64,000 nucleotides of DNA from Lantana camara (GCA_037501455.1 CM074858.1:15736501-15800500); one strand, 5' to 3'. Shown: positions 12,186 through 23,467, counted from the stretch's first letter. The notes: generated by a model not told the origin, from the sequence alone. Numbers and translations are program-made.

Positions 12186-13006
12186 TGATGGGGTCAAAAT
12201 ACGATCGTCCCACATTAAGACACGTGGCATCACCGAGATGATGACATCTGTCTCCCCAAGACTGCACTATCAGTTCACGAGCGCTGGAACCAACGAGCGC
12301 AAGTCTTCTTCAGGAGTTAAGCCCAACGAGCGCTATCACTCCCACGAGCGTCCTACGCACCAAACGATGGGCACGCCTACGTGCCAAGGGAGCCCTCTTC
12401 GAGCGTCACACTCCCTCAGAGTGGCCTCTCCTTTGGCTCGTCATTTGAATTGGAGCCGACATTCCCCTCAGCGGATATCTTGGCCTCCAAGACTCAAGGT
12501 TGTCACGAGCGCGCTCTCAAGCCCTCGTTACCAACCACCCACATGGCTCTCTGACACAACGTACATGCCCGCGCACCTGCCACTGTTGCTAGCACTAACT
12601 TTTGGGCCGCTTTTGCAGAAGATTCCTCCTAGGTTTCTCTCTCACAGCGCCACGTGTTAGGGCAACATTCGGCCAGGACCACTTGAGGCAAATGACCAAA
12701 GGGCCCTTGACCCTCAACTATAAATAACCCAAGTCATCTTCTACACTGTAAGAATTCTTTAAGCTTTCTTCATCACTGCAACTGTGACTGAACTTACATT
12801 TTCTTCATACACTGAACTGACTTGAGCGTCGGAGAGCCAAACTGGGTATCACCCCCAGTTCCCCCAGCTTGGCCTTCTGACTTTCTTGTGCTTGTCCCAA
12901 CAGGTTGAACTCACTTCCTCTTTTCCGGCTAAGCTCCGGTGGTTTCCTCCACAAAATACAAATCGTAAAGTGATCGGATTCGGACCATCCATTCCCGGAC
13001 CCATCA
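12186..13006 (+). repeat. 5' LTR of the Tat element
   Basis: An 821-bp LTR with terminal inverted repeat TGATGGG…CCCATCA. It contains G-box-like motifs CACGTGGC (about 12222) and CCACGTGT (about 12651), and a TATA box at 12719-12726. A 140-codon frame inside it (12238-12660) occurs in both LTRs but shows no protein features. The word CGAGCG/CGCTCG is frequent, as in the rest of the element. Confidence 0.95.
12719..12726 (+). promoter_or_regulatory. TATA box of the Tat LTR
   Basis: TATAAATA follows CCCTCAAC and precedes ACCCAAGTCATCTTCTACA. The start of transcription, and so of R, is expected about 30 bp downstream, near 12750. The same box is at 24342-24349 in the 3' LTR, where it could drive readout toward PSBO about 1.2 kb away. 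Confidence 0.7.
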
Positions 13007-13010
13007 TTTT

Positions 13011-13028
13011 TGGCGCCGTCTGTGGGAA
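13011..13028 (+). promoter_or_regulatory. Primer binding site
   Basis: TGGCGCCGTCTGTGGGAA starts 4 bp after the LTR end. TGG pairs with the CCA end of the tRNA primer. TGGCGCCGT is the usual start of PBS sequences in Tat-lineage elements. I have not assigned the primer tRNA. Confidence 0.8.
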
Positions 13029-13097
13029 ACCAGTCTTCCATATTCTTCCTTTCTTTTTGTTGGTAGAAAAACAAGCACATCTTCACTTTCAACAGCC

Positions 13098-16000
13098 ATG
13101 GTTGCAACTAGATCTGGAGCTGTGGGAGGAGGAGAAAACACCTCCCAAGATGCAAACATCGTTCTTCCCTCCACCGCTACTGGTGGAGCACCACCTCTTT
13201 CCGTCGCCGCTGGTGGAGCACCTCCCGTCGCAGGAGTGACTCCACCAGCTGAATCTTCTGCGCCGCCGCCTGCACCGCCGGTGATGCCCATTCCCACCAC
13301 CGCGGGAGGAGTTTCTTTCTCAGCTCCACCGCCGCTTGCACAGAATTCCTGGGTCCATCCCCAGATGAATCTTGGAATACAAGGTTACATGATGCCTCCG
13401 CCTGGCTACACTCTTACTCCGGCTATGGTGACGCCGCCGGTCCAGCCATACCATGCCGGACAGCTCCAACTCCCAGTGGTGGTCCCCAGGGAAATTGAAG
13501 GAGTGGAGCTACCTCCGTTGACCACTCAACAGCTACGGGCTCTCTATGCCCAGTGTGAGGTTCAGGCGGCTCAGGGGGCATGGGAAAGATTCCATTCCAT
13601 GTATTTTCCCTCTGGGCAGGCCACTCAGATTGCCGCCCCTTTGGGCGGACAACAGAACTTTCCCCTCAGAGAAGCTCAGGCTGTCTTGAGGGCACAACCA
13701 CCACCACCACCAGCCAGAGAAGTGCCCCAGCAAGAGGGCAACGAGCGTGCCTCCGTGGGCAGGAACAAGGAGCCCACGGAGCGAGTGAACGAAAACGAAG
13801 GAGACTCTCATGTCTCCAGGAGGGGCTCACGAGCCCACAAGGACAAGCAAGTGGAAGTAAATCCTGATGTCCTCGCGGCTGTGCAAGACCAGCTGCAGGG
13901 CCTCAAGGATATGGTGGGACAGCTCTCACGAGGGCGCTCAACTCAGATCTCCCATACTCGGGATGAACGGGTTGACGCCAGGAGCACCCACACCAAGGAT
14001 CCTCCACCGAGGGTCCCCCGTCGAAAAGAGCCGGAGGAAAACTTCGGCACGTACGAATACCACCCACTGGCGAGGGGTTCACCCCTCGTCGAAGAAGTTC
14101 TGATGGCCCAAGCAGGAATGGCCAAAGTCCCTACATCCATCAACAGATACGACGGGACAACCGATCCGGCGGAGCACTTGGATCATTTTGTGCATCTCAT
14201 GCACCTTTACGAGCATTCCAGTCATTACTGGGCGAAAGTGTTTGTCACTTCCTTGGTAGGGATGGCTCAAGAGTGGTATAAGCGCCTGCCGCCGCGCTCG
14301 ATCCACTCGTATGAAGAACTGGCCGATGCCTTCCTCAACCACTTCAATTCTTTGAAGGCGCCAGTCACCGCACCCACAGCCCTTTACAACGTGGTGCAAG
14401 GCAAGAGCGAGTCACTGCGCTCGTTCTTCGCCCGCTTCAATAAGGAGATCTTGCAGGTGGAAAGGCCCTCGATGGACTTCTTGATCCCGGTACTCTTTCA
14501 GGCTGTGGATCACAAACAATATGTGAGCAAAAAATTTGCTGATGCCATCGTGGAGAGAAGGCCTGGGACCCTCATGGGCCTGAGAGAAATAGCCGAGCTG
14601 TTTTTCGCGCTCGAAGATATGTATGGGACGAATGGTCCCCGACATCACAGCCCGACCCGGAACGAGCGACCTCATCACGAGCGGGGGCGAGATGTGGCAG
14701 TCAAGAAAGAGCGCCCTCAAGAGCGCAGGAGGTCGCCACCGCCCCCTCGTCGATTCGAGCGCATTCCGCTCACCCGGCCAAATTCAGAAGTCTACAATCT
14801 CTCCGATAAAAAGCTCTTCAAAAGACCCATCAAAATGAGAGAAACAGACTCACTCAGGCGCTCGAACAAATACTGCGCCTTCCACAAGCAGAGAGGGCAC
14901 GACACGGATGAGTGCCGGCAGTTGGAGACTGAAATCCAAAGGCTCGTTGCAGGGGGCCACCTGAAGGAGTTTGTCCGGGTGCTCGAGCGCTACGATGAAC
15001 AATGCAATGAGCGCTCCGGAAGGAGAAGAAGGAGTCCTTCCCGGTCAAAGAGCCCAAGGGGTAGGGGACCCCCTGAAAGCAGCAGCCGCCGAGGCAACAA
15101 AGGCAAAGCCCCTGAGCAAGAAAACGAGCCCTTCGCAGTCATAAATATGATTGCGGGAGGTTCATCAGGAGGGGATTCAAACGCCTCTCGACGGAGGCAC
15201 GTTCGGAGCTACAACCAACGCCCAGCAATGCCCAAGCCTATCTACGCTATCCAGAGATCAAGCGCTCCAAAATCAAGAGAAAATGATGTAATAGGCTTTG
15301 ATGATAGGGATCTAGAACATATTGTAATGCCCCATGGGGAGGGTGTGACCTCAGATTGCCCCATGGTGGTTAGTTTAGATGTTCATAACCATGTTGTAAA
15401 AAGGGTATTGGTGGATAGTGGAAGCTCAGTTAATGTTTTGCCTTACTCTACATTCTTAAAAATGAAGGTTGATCTCCCGCTCGAGCCTCTTAAAACAGCC
15501 CTCATTGGCTTTGGAGGCTCAGAAGTTGTCCCACGAGGACAAATACGCCTGGCTACATCATTCGGCCGAGCCCCTCAACGGAAAACACTCCTGGTGACGT
15601 ACGCGGTGGTGGAGATAGACATTCCATATAACATCATAATTGGGTGCCCTGCCCTCGTTGATTTCAAAGCCATCATCTCCACATACCACCAGAAGATTAA
15701 GTTTCCTACTTCCGAGGGTGTCGGAGAAGTGCTCTGCAATGTACGAGAGGCTTGGGAATGTTACATGCTGTCCCTCAGAAAACCTAAAGCGGAGAAAACC
15801 TTCCAAGTCGGATCCACCAAGAAGGTAGTGGATTTCCCCAATTTAGACGAGGACAGCCCAGCACGGAAACGGGCGAAATTGAACAAGAAGAAGAATAAGA
15901 AGAAGAGGGGGGACAACGGGGAGAATCCCCTCGAAAATGTCCCCCCAGGGGTCGTTGGTGAATCGTCCTCAGGAGAAGACGAGCCGGAAGAGAGTGAACC

Positions 16001-19000
16001 AGCATCTGGCGATCGTTTGACAGGAAAGAAGAGGGCGCTCGAACTTCCTCGTCCTGAGGTAAGGATCGAACCCTCGGAAAAGTTCCTTACCATTGAGCTG
16101 GAACCTGGAAACAAAGATAAAACTACACAGATCGGCTCAAACCTCTCAGGGCCCTCTCAGATCATGATGATTGATTTTCTAAGGGAGAACAAAGATGTAT
16201 TCGCGTGGAAAGCCTCTGATCTCACAGGAATTGACCCGAGCGTCATTGTCCATAGACTTAATGTGGATCCATCTTTCAAGCCTATCAAGCAGAAAAAACG
16301 GGATGTACATGGCTTTCGAAAGAAAGTCATTGAAGAGGAAGTCAGTAAGCTCTTGGAGGCTCAGTATATCGAACCCATCTTGTATCCGGAGTGGCTGTGC
16401 AACGTCGTCTTGGTGCCCAAGAGCGCAAATAAATGGCGCATGTGCAACGATTTCACGGATCTCAACAAGGCCTGCCCTAAAGATCCATACCCGTTGCCCC
16501 GGATTGATCAATTGGTGGATTCGACCGCTGGCTGCGAGCTCATGAGCATGATGGATGCTTTCCAGGGATATTACCAGATCTTTATGGCTCCAGAAGATCG
16601 CCCCAAAACCTCGTTCGTTGTCCATCTAGGGGTGTATTGCTTCTTAGTCATGCCCTTTGGACTTAAGAACGCCGGAGCTACATATCAGCGGCTCGTCAAC
16701 AAGATGTTTGAAAGTGAAATTGGGAGGTCCATGGAGGTCTATGTGGACGATATGATTGTGAAAAGCGAGCGCCAGGACTCCCACTTGGAAGATCTCAAGC
16801 GCACCTTTTCTATCCTGCGACAATATGGAATGAAGTTGAATCCCTCGAAGTGCACCTTCGGTGTACAAGGGGGAAAGTTCTTGGGATACATGGTCAGTCA
16901 AAGGGGAATTGAGGCCAATCCGGAGAAGATCAAGGCCATCTTGGAAATTCCTTCCCCTCGAAATTTGCGGGAAGTGCAGGTCTTGGTAGGCAAAATCATC
17001 TCATTGAACAGGTTTATTTCACGCTCGGCAGACAGGAACCTTCCCTTCTTCAAAATCTTGAGGAACGCACGTAACTTTGCTTGGACAGAGGAATGCGAAA
17101 GGGCGCTGCAGGATATGAAGGCTTATTTATCGAGCGCTCCACTGCTGACTAAGCCTGTCGAAGGCGAAAGGTTATTCATGTATCTTTCTGTTTCTCCTGA
17201 AGCCACGAGCGCGGTTCTGGTCGCTGTACGAGAGCGGAAACATTTGCCTGTCTATTATCTGAGCAAAACCTTGCAAGGAGCCGAAAAGAAATATTTGGAG
17301 ATTGAGAAATTTGCGTTCGCTCTTATTAACGCCTCAAGAAGGCTAAGGCCTTACTTTCAAGCGCATTCCATAACAGTTCTCACTGACCAACCCTTGAAGC
17401 AAGTATTGTCCAAGCCGGACGTATCTGGCAGATTAATCAAGTGGGCCATCGAATTGAGCCAGTTTGACTTATGCTTCGAGCCCAGGACTGCGATACAGGC
17501 TCAGGTTGTAGCGGATTTGTTGGTTGAGCGTTTTGGTTTCGAGCCCACCGTTGTGGAGAATGAGGGTTTATGGGTACTGCACACAGATGGTTCCTCAACC
17601 TCTCAAGGGGGAGGAATAGGAGTGGCCCTCAGAAACCCCGATGGGATTGAACTGGACTTTGCGATCAAGCTGGACTTCCAAGTCACTAATAATGAAGCGG
17701 AATATGAAGCCCTCGTACAAGGGTTGAACATAGCTTTTCAGAATGGAGCCTCCAGAATCACTGCTTACGTGGATTCACAGTTAATAGCGAACCAGATTGA
17801 AGGAACATATGAGGCTCGAGAAACCACCATGATACAGTACTTAAAGAAAGCCAAAGAAATCATTGGGAAATTCAAGGAATTTCATCTACTTCAAGTGCCG
17901 CGAGGAGAAAACGAGCGTGCGGACGCTCTTTCAAAGTTCGCTTCAGCTTTAGAAGGCACTTCCGAGCGTTCTGTTACGTTCCTTAGAACTGAGAAACCTT
18001 TGATCAAGGAAAGGGTCGCCACCGAGATGATCGCCATGATTGATCCAAACGAGCCCTGTTGGCTTGACGACATCATCATTTTCCTGAGGGATGGAATCAC
18101 TCCAACTGACAAGGTGGAAGCCAGGAAAGTCAGGAATAAGGCCCCTCGTTTCGCTCTGGATCCCGAGGGGAGATTGTTCAAAAAATCATTTCAAGGACCC
18201 CCAATGAGATGCCTAAGGCCCTCCCAAGCGAAGGAAACGCTCGAGCTCATACACAATGGAAGTTGCGGGAATCATTCCGGAGGGCGTATCTTGGCGAAGA
18301 AGATTCTGAGAAGTGGGTTTTATTGGCCTACGGTTCTCCAGGATGCCATTGAATTTTCAAGGAAGTGCCCCAAATGCCAATTTCATTCAAATCTCCCTCA
18401 ATTGCCAGCCGCACAAATGATCCCAATAGATGTCTCTTGGCCGTTTGACCAGTGGGGAATAGACATTGTGGGCCCCATGCCCATGGCTGCGGGACAAAGG
18501 AAGTTTGTCATTTTAGCCGTCGATTACTTCACCAAGTGGGCCGAGGCTGAAGCCGTTGCAAAAATCACTTTCAAGGTTGTAAGGGACTTTATTTGGAAGA
18601 ACATCATTTGCAGGTACGGAATACCGAGGGTGCTCATATCTGACAATGGATCCCAGTTCATAGCAGCTGACACACGAGAGTGGTGTTCTGAGTTGGGGAT
18701 AGAACAGCGATTTACCTCTGTAGGACATCCACAATCTAACGGACAAGCAGAAGTTACCAACAGGATCATTTTGCGACATCTGAAAACCATGCTTGAAAGC
18801 AAGAAAGGTGAATGGGCTGAGGAGCTGCAAGGAGCGCTTTGGGCTTATCGCACCACCCCACGAGCGGCCACGGGAGAAACACCGTACGCGCTCGTTTATG
18901 GGTCAGAAGCGATGATACCGGCGGAGATAGTGAATGAATCCGCTCGAGTAGGCTATTTCGAGCCTCAGCTCAACGAGGGTAACAGGAGCTTGGAGTTGGA

Positions 19001-19289
19001 CTTGCTGGATGAAAGGAGAGACCGAGCGTGGGCTAAGATCCACCACTATAAAGCCTCTGTAGCCCAACAGTACAACAAGCGTGTGAAGGAAAGAACTTTC
19101 CAGTTGGGAGATTTGGTTTTGAAGAAAGTGGAAGTATCCAAACACGTGGGCAAGTTGGATCCCAATTGGGAAGGCCCATTCAAAGTCACACAAATCAGAG
19201 CTAACAACACTTACACCCTGGAGACACTTCAAGGTGAGCGCTTGCCTCGCCCTTGGAACGCATGTAACCTCTGGCGGTTTTATGTTTAA
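13098..19289 (+). CDS. Gag-pol polyprotein, Ty3-Gypsy, Tat lineage
   Basis: One uninterrupted frame of 2063 residues. A Pro/Ala-rich N-terminus precedes the gag domain (about 350-480, with WAKVFVTSL and EWYKRLPP). A zinc-knuckle-like CAFH…GH….C motif follows near 595. The aspartic protease has D773 in VDSGSSVNVLP. Reverse transcriptase has YVDD at 1215-1218. The usual Gypsy RNase H is followed by a second, archaeal-type RNase H starting HTDGSS (D1497), a mark of the Tat group. Integrase has an HHCC finger from H1719, then D1789, D1849 and E1885 with the expected 35-residue D-E spacing. No chromodomain follows. All catalytic residues are present, so it could be active. The ATG at 13098 is the first in frame after the PBS. 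Confidence 0.96.
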   Translation: MVATRSGAVGGGENTSQDANIVLPSTATGGAPPLSVAAGGAPPVAGVTPPAESSAPPPAPPVMPIPTTAGGVSFSAPPPLAQNSWVHPQMNLGIQGYMMPPPGYTLTPAMVTPPVQPYHAGQLQLPVVVPREIEGVELPPLTTQQLRALYAQCEVQAAQGAWERFHSMYFPSGQATQIAAPLGGQQNFPLREAQAVLRAQPPPPPAREVPQQEGNERASVGRNKEPTERVNENEGDSHVSRRGSRAHKDKQVEVNPDVLAAVQDQLQGLKDMVGQLSRGRSTQISHTRDERVDARSTHTKDPPPRVPRRKEPEENFGTYEYHPLARGSPLVEEVLMAQAGMAKVPTSINRYDGTTDPAEHLDHFVHLMHLYEHSSHYWAKVFVTSLVGMAQEWYKRLPPRSIHSYEELADAFLNHFNSLKAPVTAPTALYNVVQGKSESLRSFFARFNKEILQVERPSMDFLIPVLFQAVDHKQYVSKKFADAIVERRPGTLMGLREIAELFFALEDMYGTNGPRHHSPTRNERPHHERGRDVAVKKERPQERRRSPPPPRRFERIPLTRPNSEVYNLSDKKLFKRPIKMRETDSLRRSNKYCAFHKQRGHDTDECRQLETEIQRLVAGGHLKEFVRVLERYDEQCNERSGRRRRSPSRSKSPRGRGPPESSSRRGNKGKAPEQENEPFAVINMIAGGSSGGDSNASRRRHVRSYNQRPAMPKPIYAIQRSSAPKSRENDVIGFDDRDLEHIVMPHGEGVTSDCPMVVSLDVHNHVVKRVLVDSGSSVNVLPYSTFLKMKVDLPLEPLKTALIGFGGSEVVPRGQIRLATSFGRAPQRKTLLVTYAVVEIDIPYNIIIGCPALVDFKAIISTYHQKIKFPTSEGVGEVLCNVREAWECYMLSLRKPKAEKTFQVGSTKKVVDFPNLDEDSPARKRAKLNKKKNKKKRGDNGENPLENVPPGVVGESSSGEDEPEESEPASGDRLTGKKRALELPRPEVRIEPSEKFLTIELEPGNKDKTTQIGSNLSGPSQIMMIDFLRENKDVFAWKASDLTGIDPSVIVHRLNVDPSFKPIKQKKRDVHGFRKKVIEEEVSKLLEAQYIEPILYPEWLCNVVLVPKSANKWRMCNDFTDLNKACPKDPYPLPRIDQLVDSTAGCELMSMMDAFQGYYQIFMAPEDRPKTSFVVHLGVYCFLVMPFGLKNAGATYQRLVNKMFESEIGRSMEVYVDDMIVKSERQDSHLEDLKRTFSILRQYGMKLNPSKCTFGVQGGKFLGYMVSQRGIEANPEKIKAILEIPSPRNLREVQVLVGKIISLNRFISRSADRNLPFFKILRNARNFAWTEECERALQDMKAYLSSAPLLTKPVEGERLFMYLSVSPEATSAVLVAVRERKHLPVYYLSKTLQGAEKKYLEIEKFAFALINASRRLRPYFQAHSITVLTDQPLKQVLSKPDVSGRLIKWAIELSQFDLCFEPRTAIQAQVVADLLVERFGFEPTVVENEGLWVLHTDGSSTSQGGGIGVALRNPDGIELDFAIKLDFQVTNNEAEYEALVQGLNIAFQNGASRITAYVDSQLIANQIEGTYEARETTMIQYLKKAKEIIGKFKEFHLLQVPRGENERADALSKFASALEGTSERSVTFLRTEKPLIKERVATEMIAMIDPNEPCWLDDIIIFLRDGITPTDKVEARKVRNKAPRFALDPEGRLFKKSFQGPPMRCLRPSQAKETLELIHNGSCGNHSGGRILAKKILRSGFYWPTVLQDAIEFSRKCPKCQFHSNLPQLPAAQMIPIDVSWPFDQWGIDIVGPMPMAAGQRKFVILAVDYFTKWAEAEAVAKITFKVVRDFIWKNIICRYGIPRVLISDNGSQFIAADTREWCSELGIEQRFTSVGHPQSNGQAEVTNRIILRHLKTMLESKKGEWAEELQGALWAYRTTPRAATGETPYALVYGSEAMIPAEIVNESARVGYFEPQLNEGNRSLELDLLDERRDRAWAKIHHYKASVAQQYNKRVKERTFQLGDLVLKKVEVSKHVGKLDPNWEGPFKVTQIRANNTYTLETLQGERLPRPWNACNLWRFYV

Positions 19290-19594
19290 AAGCTCTTTGC
19301 GAACTCTGATGTAACAACCCTCTCTGACGGGTTCTATGTACTTCAAACCAAAGTGAAAGGTAACATAATCTTTTTAATTTCTTTAATATTCCTGTTTCTT
19401 TGGTTGCTTGAATGGATAAGTCCCACGTCCCTCGAGCGTGGTTGGCAACCCATTCCAATATGAATGCTGTTTTCTCTTATGGGTTACGCTGGCCAGCAAT
19501 CTACTCCACATGGGGGGACGCCCTCATAAGGATAGACTGGTTACGCTCACAACCAATTAGGCAAGACGGAAGGGGGTCGCGAAGAAAATCGTAG
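19290..19594 (+). other. Spacer between gag-pol and tandem repeats
   Basis: Start of the 3' untranslated region of the Tat element. No coding sequence is recognised. Confidence 0.6.
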
Positions 19595-19860
19595 TAGGCC
19601 TTGGCTGTTGCTTACAACGCCTTGCGCTCGAAAATGGGATCTCCCACGAGAACGCATCCTGGTAGGCCTTGGCTGTTTCTTAAAACGCCTTGCGCTCGAA
19701 AACGGGATCTCCTACAAGAACGCATCCTAGTAGGCCTTGGTTGTTTCTTAAAACGCCTTGCGCTCGAAAACGGGATCTCCTACAAGAACGTATCCTAGTA
19801 GGCCTTGGTTGTTTCTTAAAACGCCTTGCGCTCGAAAATGGGATTCCTAGCAGAACCAGG
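19595..19860 (+). repeat. 68-bp tandem repeat in 3' region of Tat element
   Basis: TAGGCCTTGG recurs at 19595, 19663, 19731 and 19799, exactly 68 bp apart, giving nearly four copies. Each contains TTGCGCTCGAAAA and GGGATCTCC. The period is not a multiple of three, so it is not coding. Short tandem arrays between pol and the 3' LTR are known in Tat-lineage elements and have been proposed as seeds of satellite DNA. Confidence 0.92.
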
Positions 19861-20288
19861 AAAACGATACAAGCCAGAGCGCTCGAACGATGGTTTCAGG
19901 AATCAAAAAGGAATTGCATAAGTCTTGAACGAGGGCAGCCACTCAGTAAGACCCTCGCACGCACTAAAGACTTGGCCTAACTCTCCCCATAGTAAAAATT
20001 TATACAAGTCTTGAGCGGGGGGGCAATCTCACCATAAGACCCCCACGATCGCTCAGGACTTAGACAAATTTTCAATGCATCAATGGAATAAAGCATTCAC
20101 AGGAGTATACTACACAGTCTTATTATATGATTCATAAAGGGAATGAAGAACAAAGGTATGGAAAACGGAATCTTTATTCATTTGCAAAATGGAATTATTA
20201 CAAAGCAAAAGGGCTCAAAGGCCCATGGAATTATAATAAGGAAAAGCAGAGAATCAGAAAAATACAGAAAAATGATGGAGGAAAAGTC

Positions 20289-23198
20289 TCAAGCAGCTGG
20301 GGCGACATCTTCATCAACAATCACCAGAACTGGTCCCTGAACTGGGCCTTGAACTGGACCTTCAGGCTCTTGAGGAGGGGCTTGCGGATCGTTGGGGGCA
20401 TTGGCATCCGGAGCAGGCGCGTTGGCATCTGGAGCGTTGGCGTTTTCAGCGGCTTGAACTGGGGCATCCTCTATGACCGGCGCTTGTGGCTCGTCTTCAT
20501 GAACATCAGATGGACCCGCACCCCCTACCCTGTGGGCATCGGTGTACTCATCCTGGATCAGTTTCACCAGGAAGTCGTACTCCATTTCCGCTATGCTGTC
20601 TGCGGGGTCGTTTGGATCTTCATCTTCTTCCTCACAGCGCTCATTAAACATGAGCCCCGTGCCCTCGGCCTCCTTCATGGCAGGATGGGTTAGCCCTTTG
20701 TGTATGCCCTGCTCGATGGCCAGATTGAAAGCCTTCTGAGCCTCCTCCAAACAATGCAGGGAAGCAGCAAAGTTAAAGGCCTTCGAATGGCAGAATTTGA
20801 TTAAGGCCTCCTTGTTTGAACGCTCCATGCTCCGAGGCCATTCATTCATGGTATCGGCAAACTTCCTCTCGGCCTCCAGAGCCCTCGTCCTCCAACTTTC
20901 CCTCTCCGCCTCAGCCTTCTTGCACCGCTCATCAGCCTGGGTCAACTGGTTACCCAAGCGGATTCGAGCGCCATCAATCGCCAAGAAATCCTCCTTCAGT
21001 TTCGACAGCTCTTCCTCCGATGTATCGTATAAACCCTTGAGGGTCTCATACTTGGCAATTTCAGCATCCAACTCCGCTTGGATGTGAGCCGGATCATTTG
21101 AGCGGGCCACCTTCTTGTACTTGGCCTTGCGCTCGGCGTAGGTAGAGGCTCGCATTTGCACATTCCGGAGACGGGGGAGAACTTGCTGCATAAACGAGAG
21201 GAAAAGTGTTAGCAAAAATAAATATAGTGATTTTCAGAGAAGAAAAGAAGAAGGCAAGGAATGGAGACTTACGGAAATCAGGGCGTGGGCTGCATCGAGC
21301 GTCACCTTCTCTACAGACTCATTGTAGAGATGCCTGTGGTCTGCTGAGAATTGAGCCCGGCTGAATAGATCCTGAGTAAGACTAAGTGCGACCGAGCCCG
21401 GCCTCAGCAAAACCGGCCCGCCGTCGGGGGCGCCAGAAAAGTCTCTGTCCCCTCGGCGGGGGAACTCCCACATGTGTTCTTCCTCTGAAGAGGAAGTGTC
21501 CCCCTCGCCTCGGGGGCCCTCAACCACCTGTTTGCCCTTCCCTTTGATCGCGGCGGAGTCAGGCATTCTCTTCCTCTTGCGGGAAGGTCTATTTGCGCTC
21601 GAGCTCGGAGGAGCCTCGGTGATCGCCAGAGTAGTTTCTGGCCTCGGTGTTTCTGCAAGAGCGGGGGGTTGAACATCATCTCCTCTCTCCGATCGCCCCC
21701 TGGACTCCCTCGTGACCAATCTACGTTCCCCTCGGCCACGAGGGGGCTGCACCTCAGGATTGGCGCTTGAACTCGCGCCACCACGAGCGTCCCCGCGGTT
21801 GTTGCGGTTACGGGGTCGCTGTTGTTCACGCTGCTGATCCCCCTGAGGGGCTTGATTCCTCTGTGCGTTGGCGAAACGAGCCGCTTGTCTAATTCCACCG
21901 GCCATTTCTAAGATAGCGGCTCCTGCAAAAATGAAAATACGAAGGCTATAAATCCTTGGACAAGAATTGTTAAGTGCAAATTACAAGTACAAGAAAAGCA
22001 GTTAGTATTCATTCCTATCTAAGGTTAGTGCCCTAAGAATCTAACCGTCTCTCTCTATGTCACGAGCCGGAGGGTTGTCAAGGAAATGAGGGTCGTTGGT
22101 AAGACCACACAAGAACATGAGTTCCGCATCGTCTATCCAGTCCTTTGCTTGTATAAGGTGACCCTCGTCCCTTAGGGTTGTTGCCAGGTTTTTAGCCCAG
22201 TCTCGGGGGAGTGAGGGTGGCAAACGGCTCTTTGAGTACGAGCCCCATTCCGTGATCACCCCAAAGCCCTCTCCTGCTGGAGCCTTGACAAAGATGAATT
22301 TTTCTTTCCAATCAATGCCATAAGTGCTCGAGGGCGAGTTGATCAGCTTCATGTGGGCCTTCGCTTGGACGTAATAAAAACCCGCCTCAGGAGAAGAGCG
22401 AGAGGAGCTGACCACTTGGAAAAGGGCATTGAAGTTCCGCAAATAGGGCTCGTAACCCATGGTCCTCATCAGAATTACGAAACAGGTCAGGAGGGCCAAG
22501 CCGTTAGGCACTATTTGGGATGGACACAAGCCCAAGTCATTCAGCAAATGGGCCATTGAGACTGAAATGGGGAACCTCAGGCCTCTTGAGCGCACGGTGT
22601 CCACGTACACTGCCATTTCCCCAGGAGGCGGATTATTTGCACGCTCGTGGTTTTGGGGAATTCTCCAAGTATACCGCTCGTCCCAGTAGATGGGGGCCAT
22701 CATTGTCTTTACATCTCCCACAGTGACGGTGCTGGGAGTCTCATCTGGCGTGCGCTCGGTAGCCTGATAACCTGAGCCCTCCCCCTCGTTGGGTCCTTTG
22801 GATTTCTGGGCTTTCTTACTTTTGCCCCTGTCACGGGCCCTTTCTGAAGGCCCAGTTACGGCTTCCGCCCCTGGAAGCGGGTTTGCAACACGGGCCCTTT
22901 CTGAAGGCCCGGTCACGGCTTCCGCCACTGGAAGCGGATTTGAAACGGCCACGGTCACTCTGTGGCGGTGGGGATGTGTGGCACTTTGAGTTATGGGGAG
23001 GGTGACTCCTTGCCGCTCTGCCTCTATCACCAGGTCCATCTCCTCAAAGAGAGGATCCACTCCGCCTGGGTTTCTATCTTCCATAGCCCTTACCGCCGCC
23101 CCCAATTCTTCATCTCTGGGGGAATCGTGAGAGGAAGAACTCTCCGTGGCCATCTCTTGGATCTCACGGGCAAATTCTTCAATGTGTTGGTCGGCCAT
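20289..23198 (-). CDS. Antisense three-exon gene inside the Tat element
   Basis: Predicted exons on the minus strand are 23198-22046, 21922-21273 and 21185-20289. Introns are 123 and 87 nt with GT…AG ends: donor GACG|GTTAGA with acceptor TTTTGCAG|GA (phase 1), and donor TTTCC|GTAAGT with acceptor TTTATGCAG|CAA (phase 0). The frame stays open across both joins, giving about 899 residues. Exon 1 has a low-complexity N-terminus, a duplicated ANPLPGAEAVTGPSERAR-type segment, and a block starting RGLRFPISVSMAHLLNDLGL that resembles the 'putative gypsy type transposon' family (Pfam PF04195). Exon 2 is basic, Arg/Ser-rich and probably disordered. Exon 3 starts as a long coiled coil (YAERKAKYKKVA to about EAERKFADTM) and ends acidic and Pro/Ala-rich. 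Antisense genes here are known in Tat elements; their function is not. A TATA box lies ~260 bp upstream. Confidence 0.82.
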
Positions 23199-23459
23199 GG
23201 CGGAAGCAAAGGTTTTGTAAGTTTTTTCTTGGAAGAAGATTAGGGTTCAGAAAGGCGAGAATCTTAGGAGGTTATGAAATCCTAAAGTCCGAAGTCTACG
23301 GTTAGCAAAGTTAGCAAGTTACAATGGAGATTTACCTTGGAAGCTTTAGAGAAAACTGGAGAAGAGGTTGAAGATGCTGGAGATGCGAGAGAATTTTTCT
23401 TGCAAAGGAGACTTGGAAAGTTTTGAATGCGTAAAGAATGACAAGATTTCAGAATCCCT

Positions 23460-23467
23460 TATTTATA
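23460..23467 (-). promoter_or_regulatory. TATA box of the antisense gene
   Basis: The minus strand reads CCCTATAAATAAGGG around these bases, 262 bp upstream of the ATG at 23198. It lies in the 5' leader region, outside the LTR. The antisense gene therefore seems to have its own promoter. A possible leader intron donor (CCAAG|GTAAAT) lies near 23334. Confidence 0.6.

Noticed and set aside
12238..12660. 140-codon frame identical (one change) in both Tat LTRs, looking like a duplicated gene
   Set aside because: It lies wholly in LTR U3, overlaps promoter elements, and its conservation follows from the recent insertion. The product has no recognisable features.
13098..19289. Antisense frames within gag-pol as further genes
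   Set aside because: They are short shadows of the polyprotein in other frames, unlike the spliced antisense gene further downstream.
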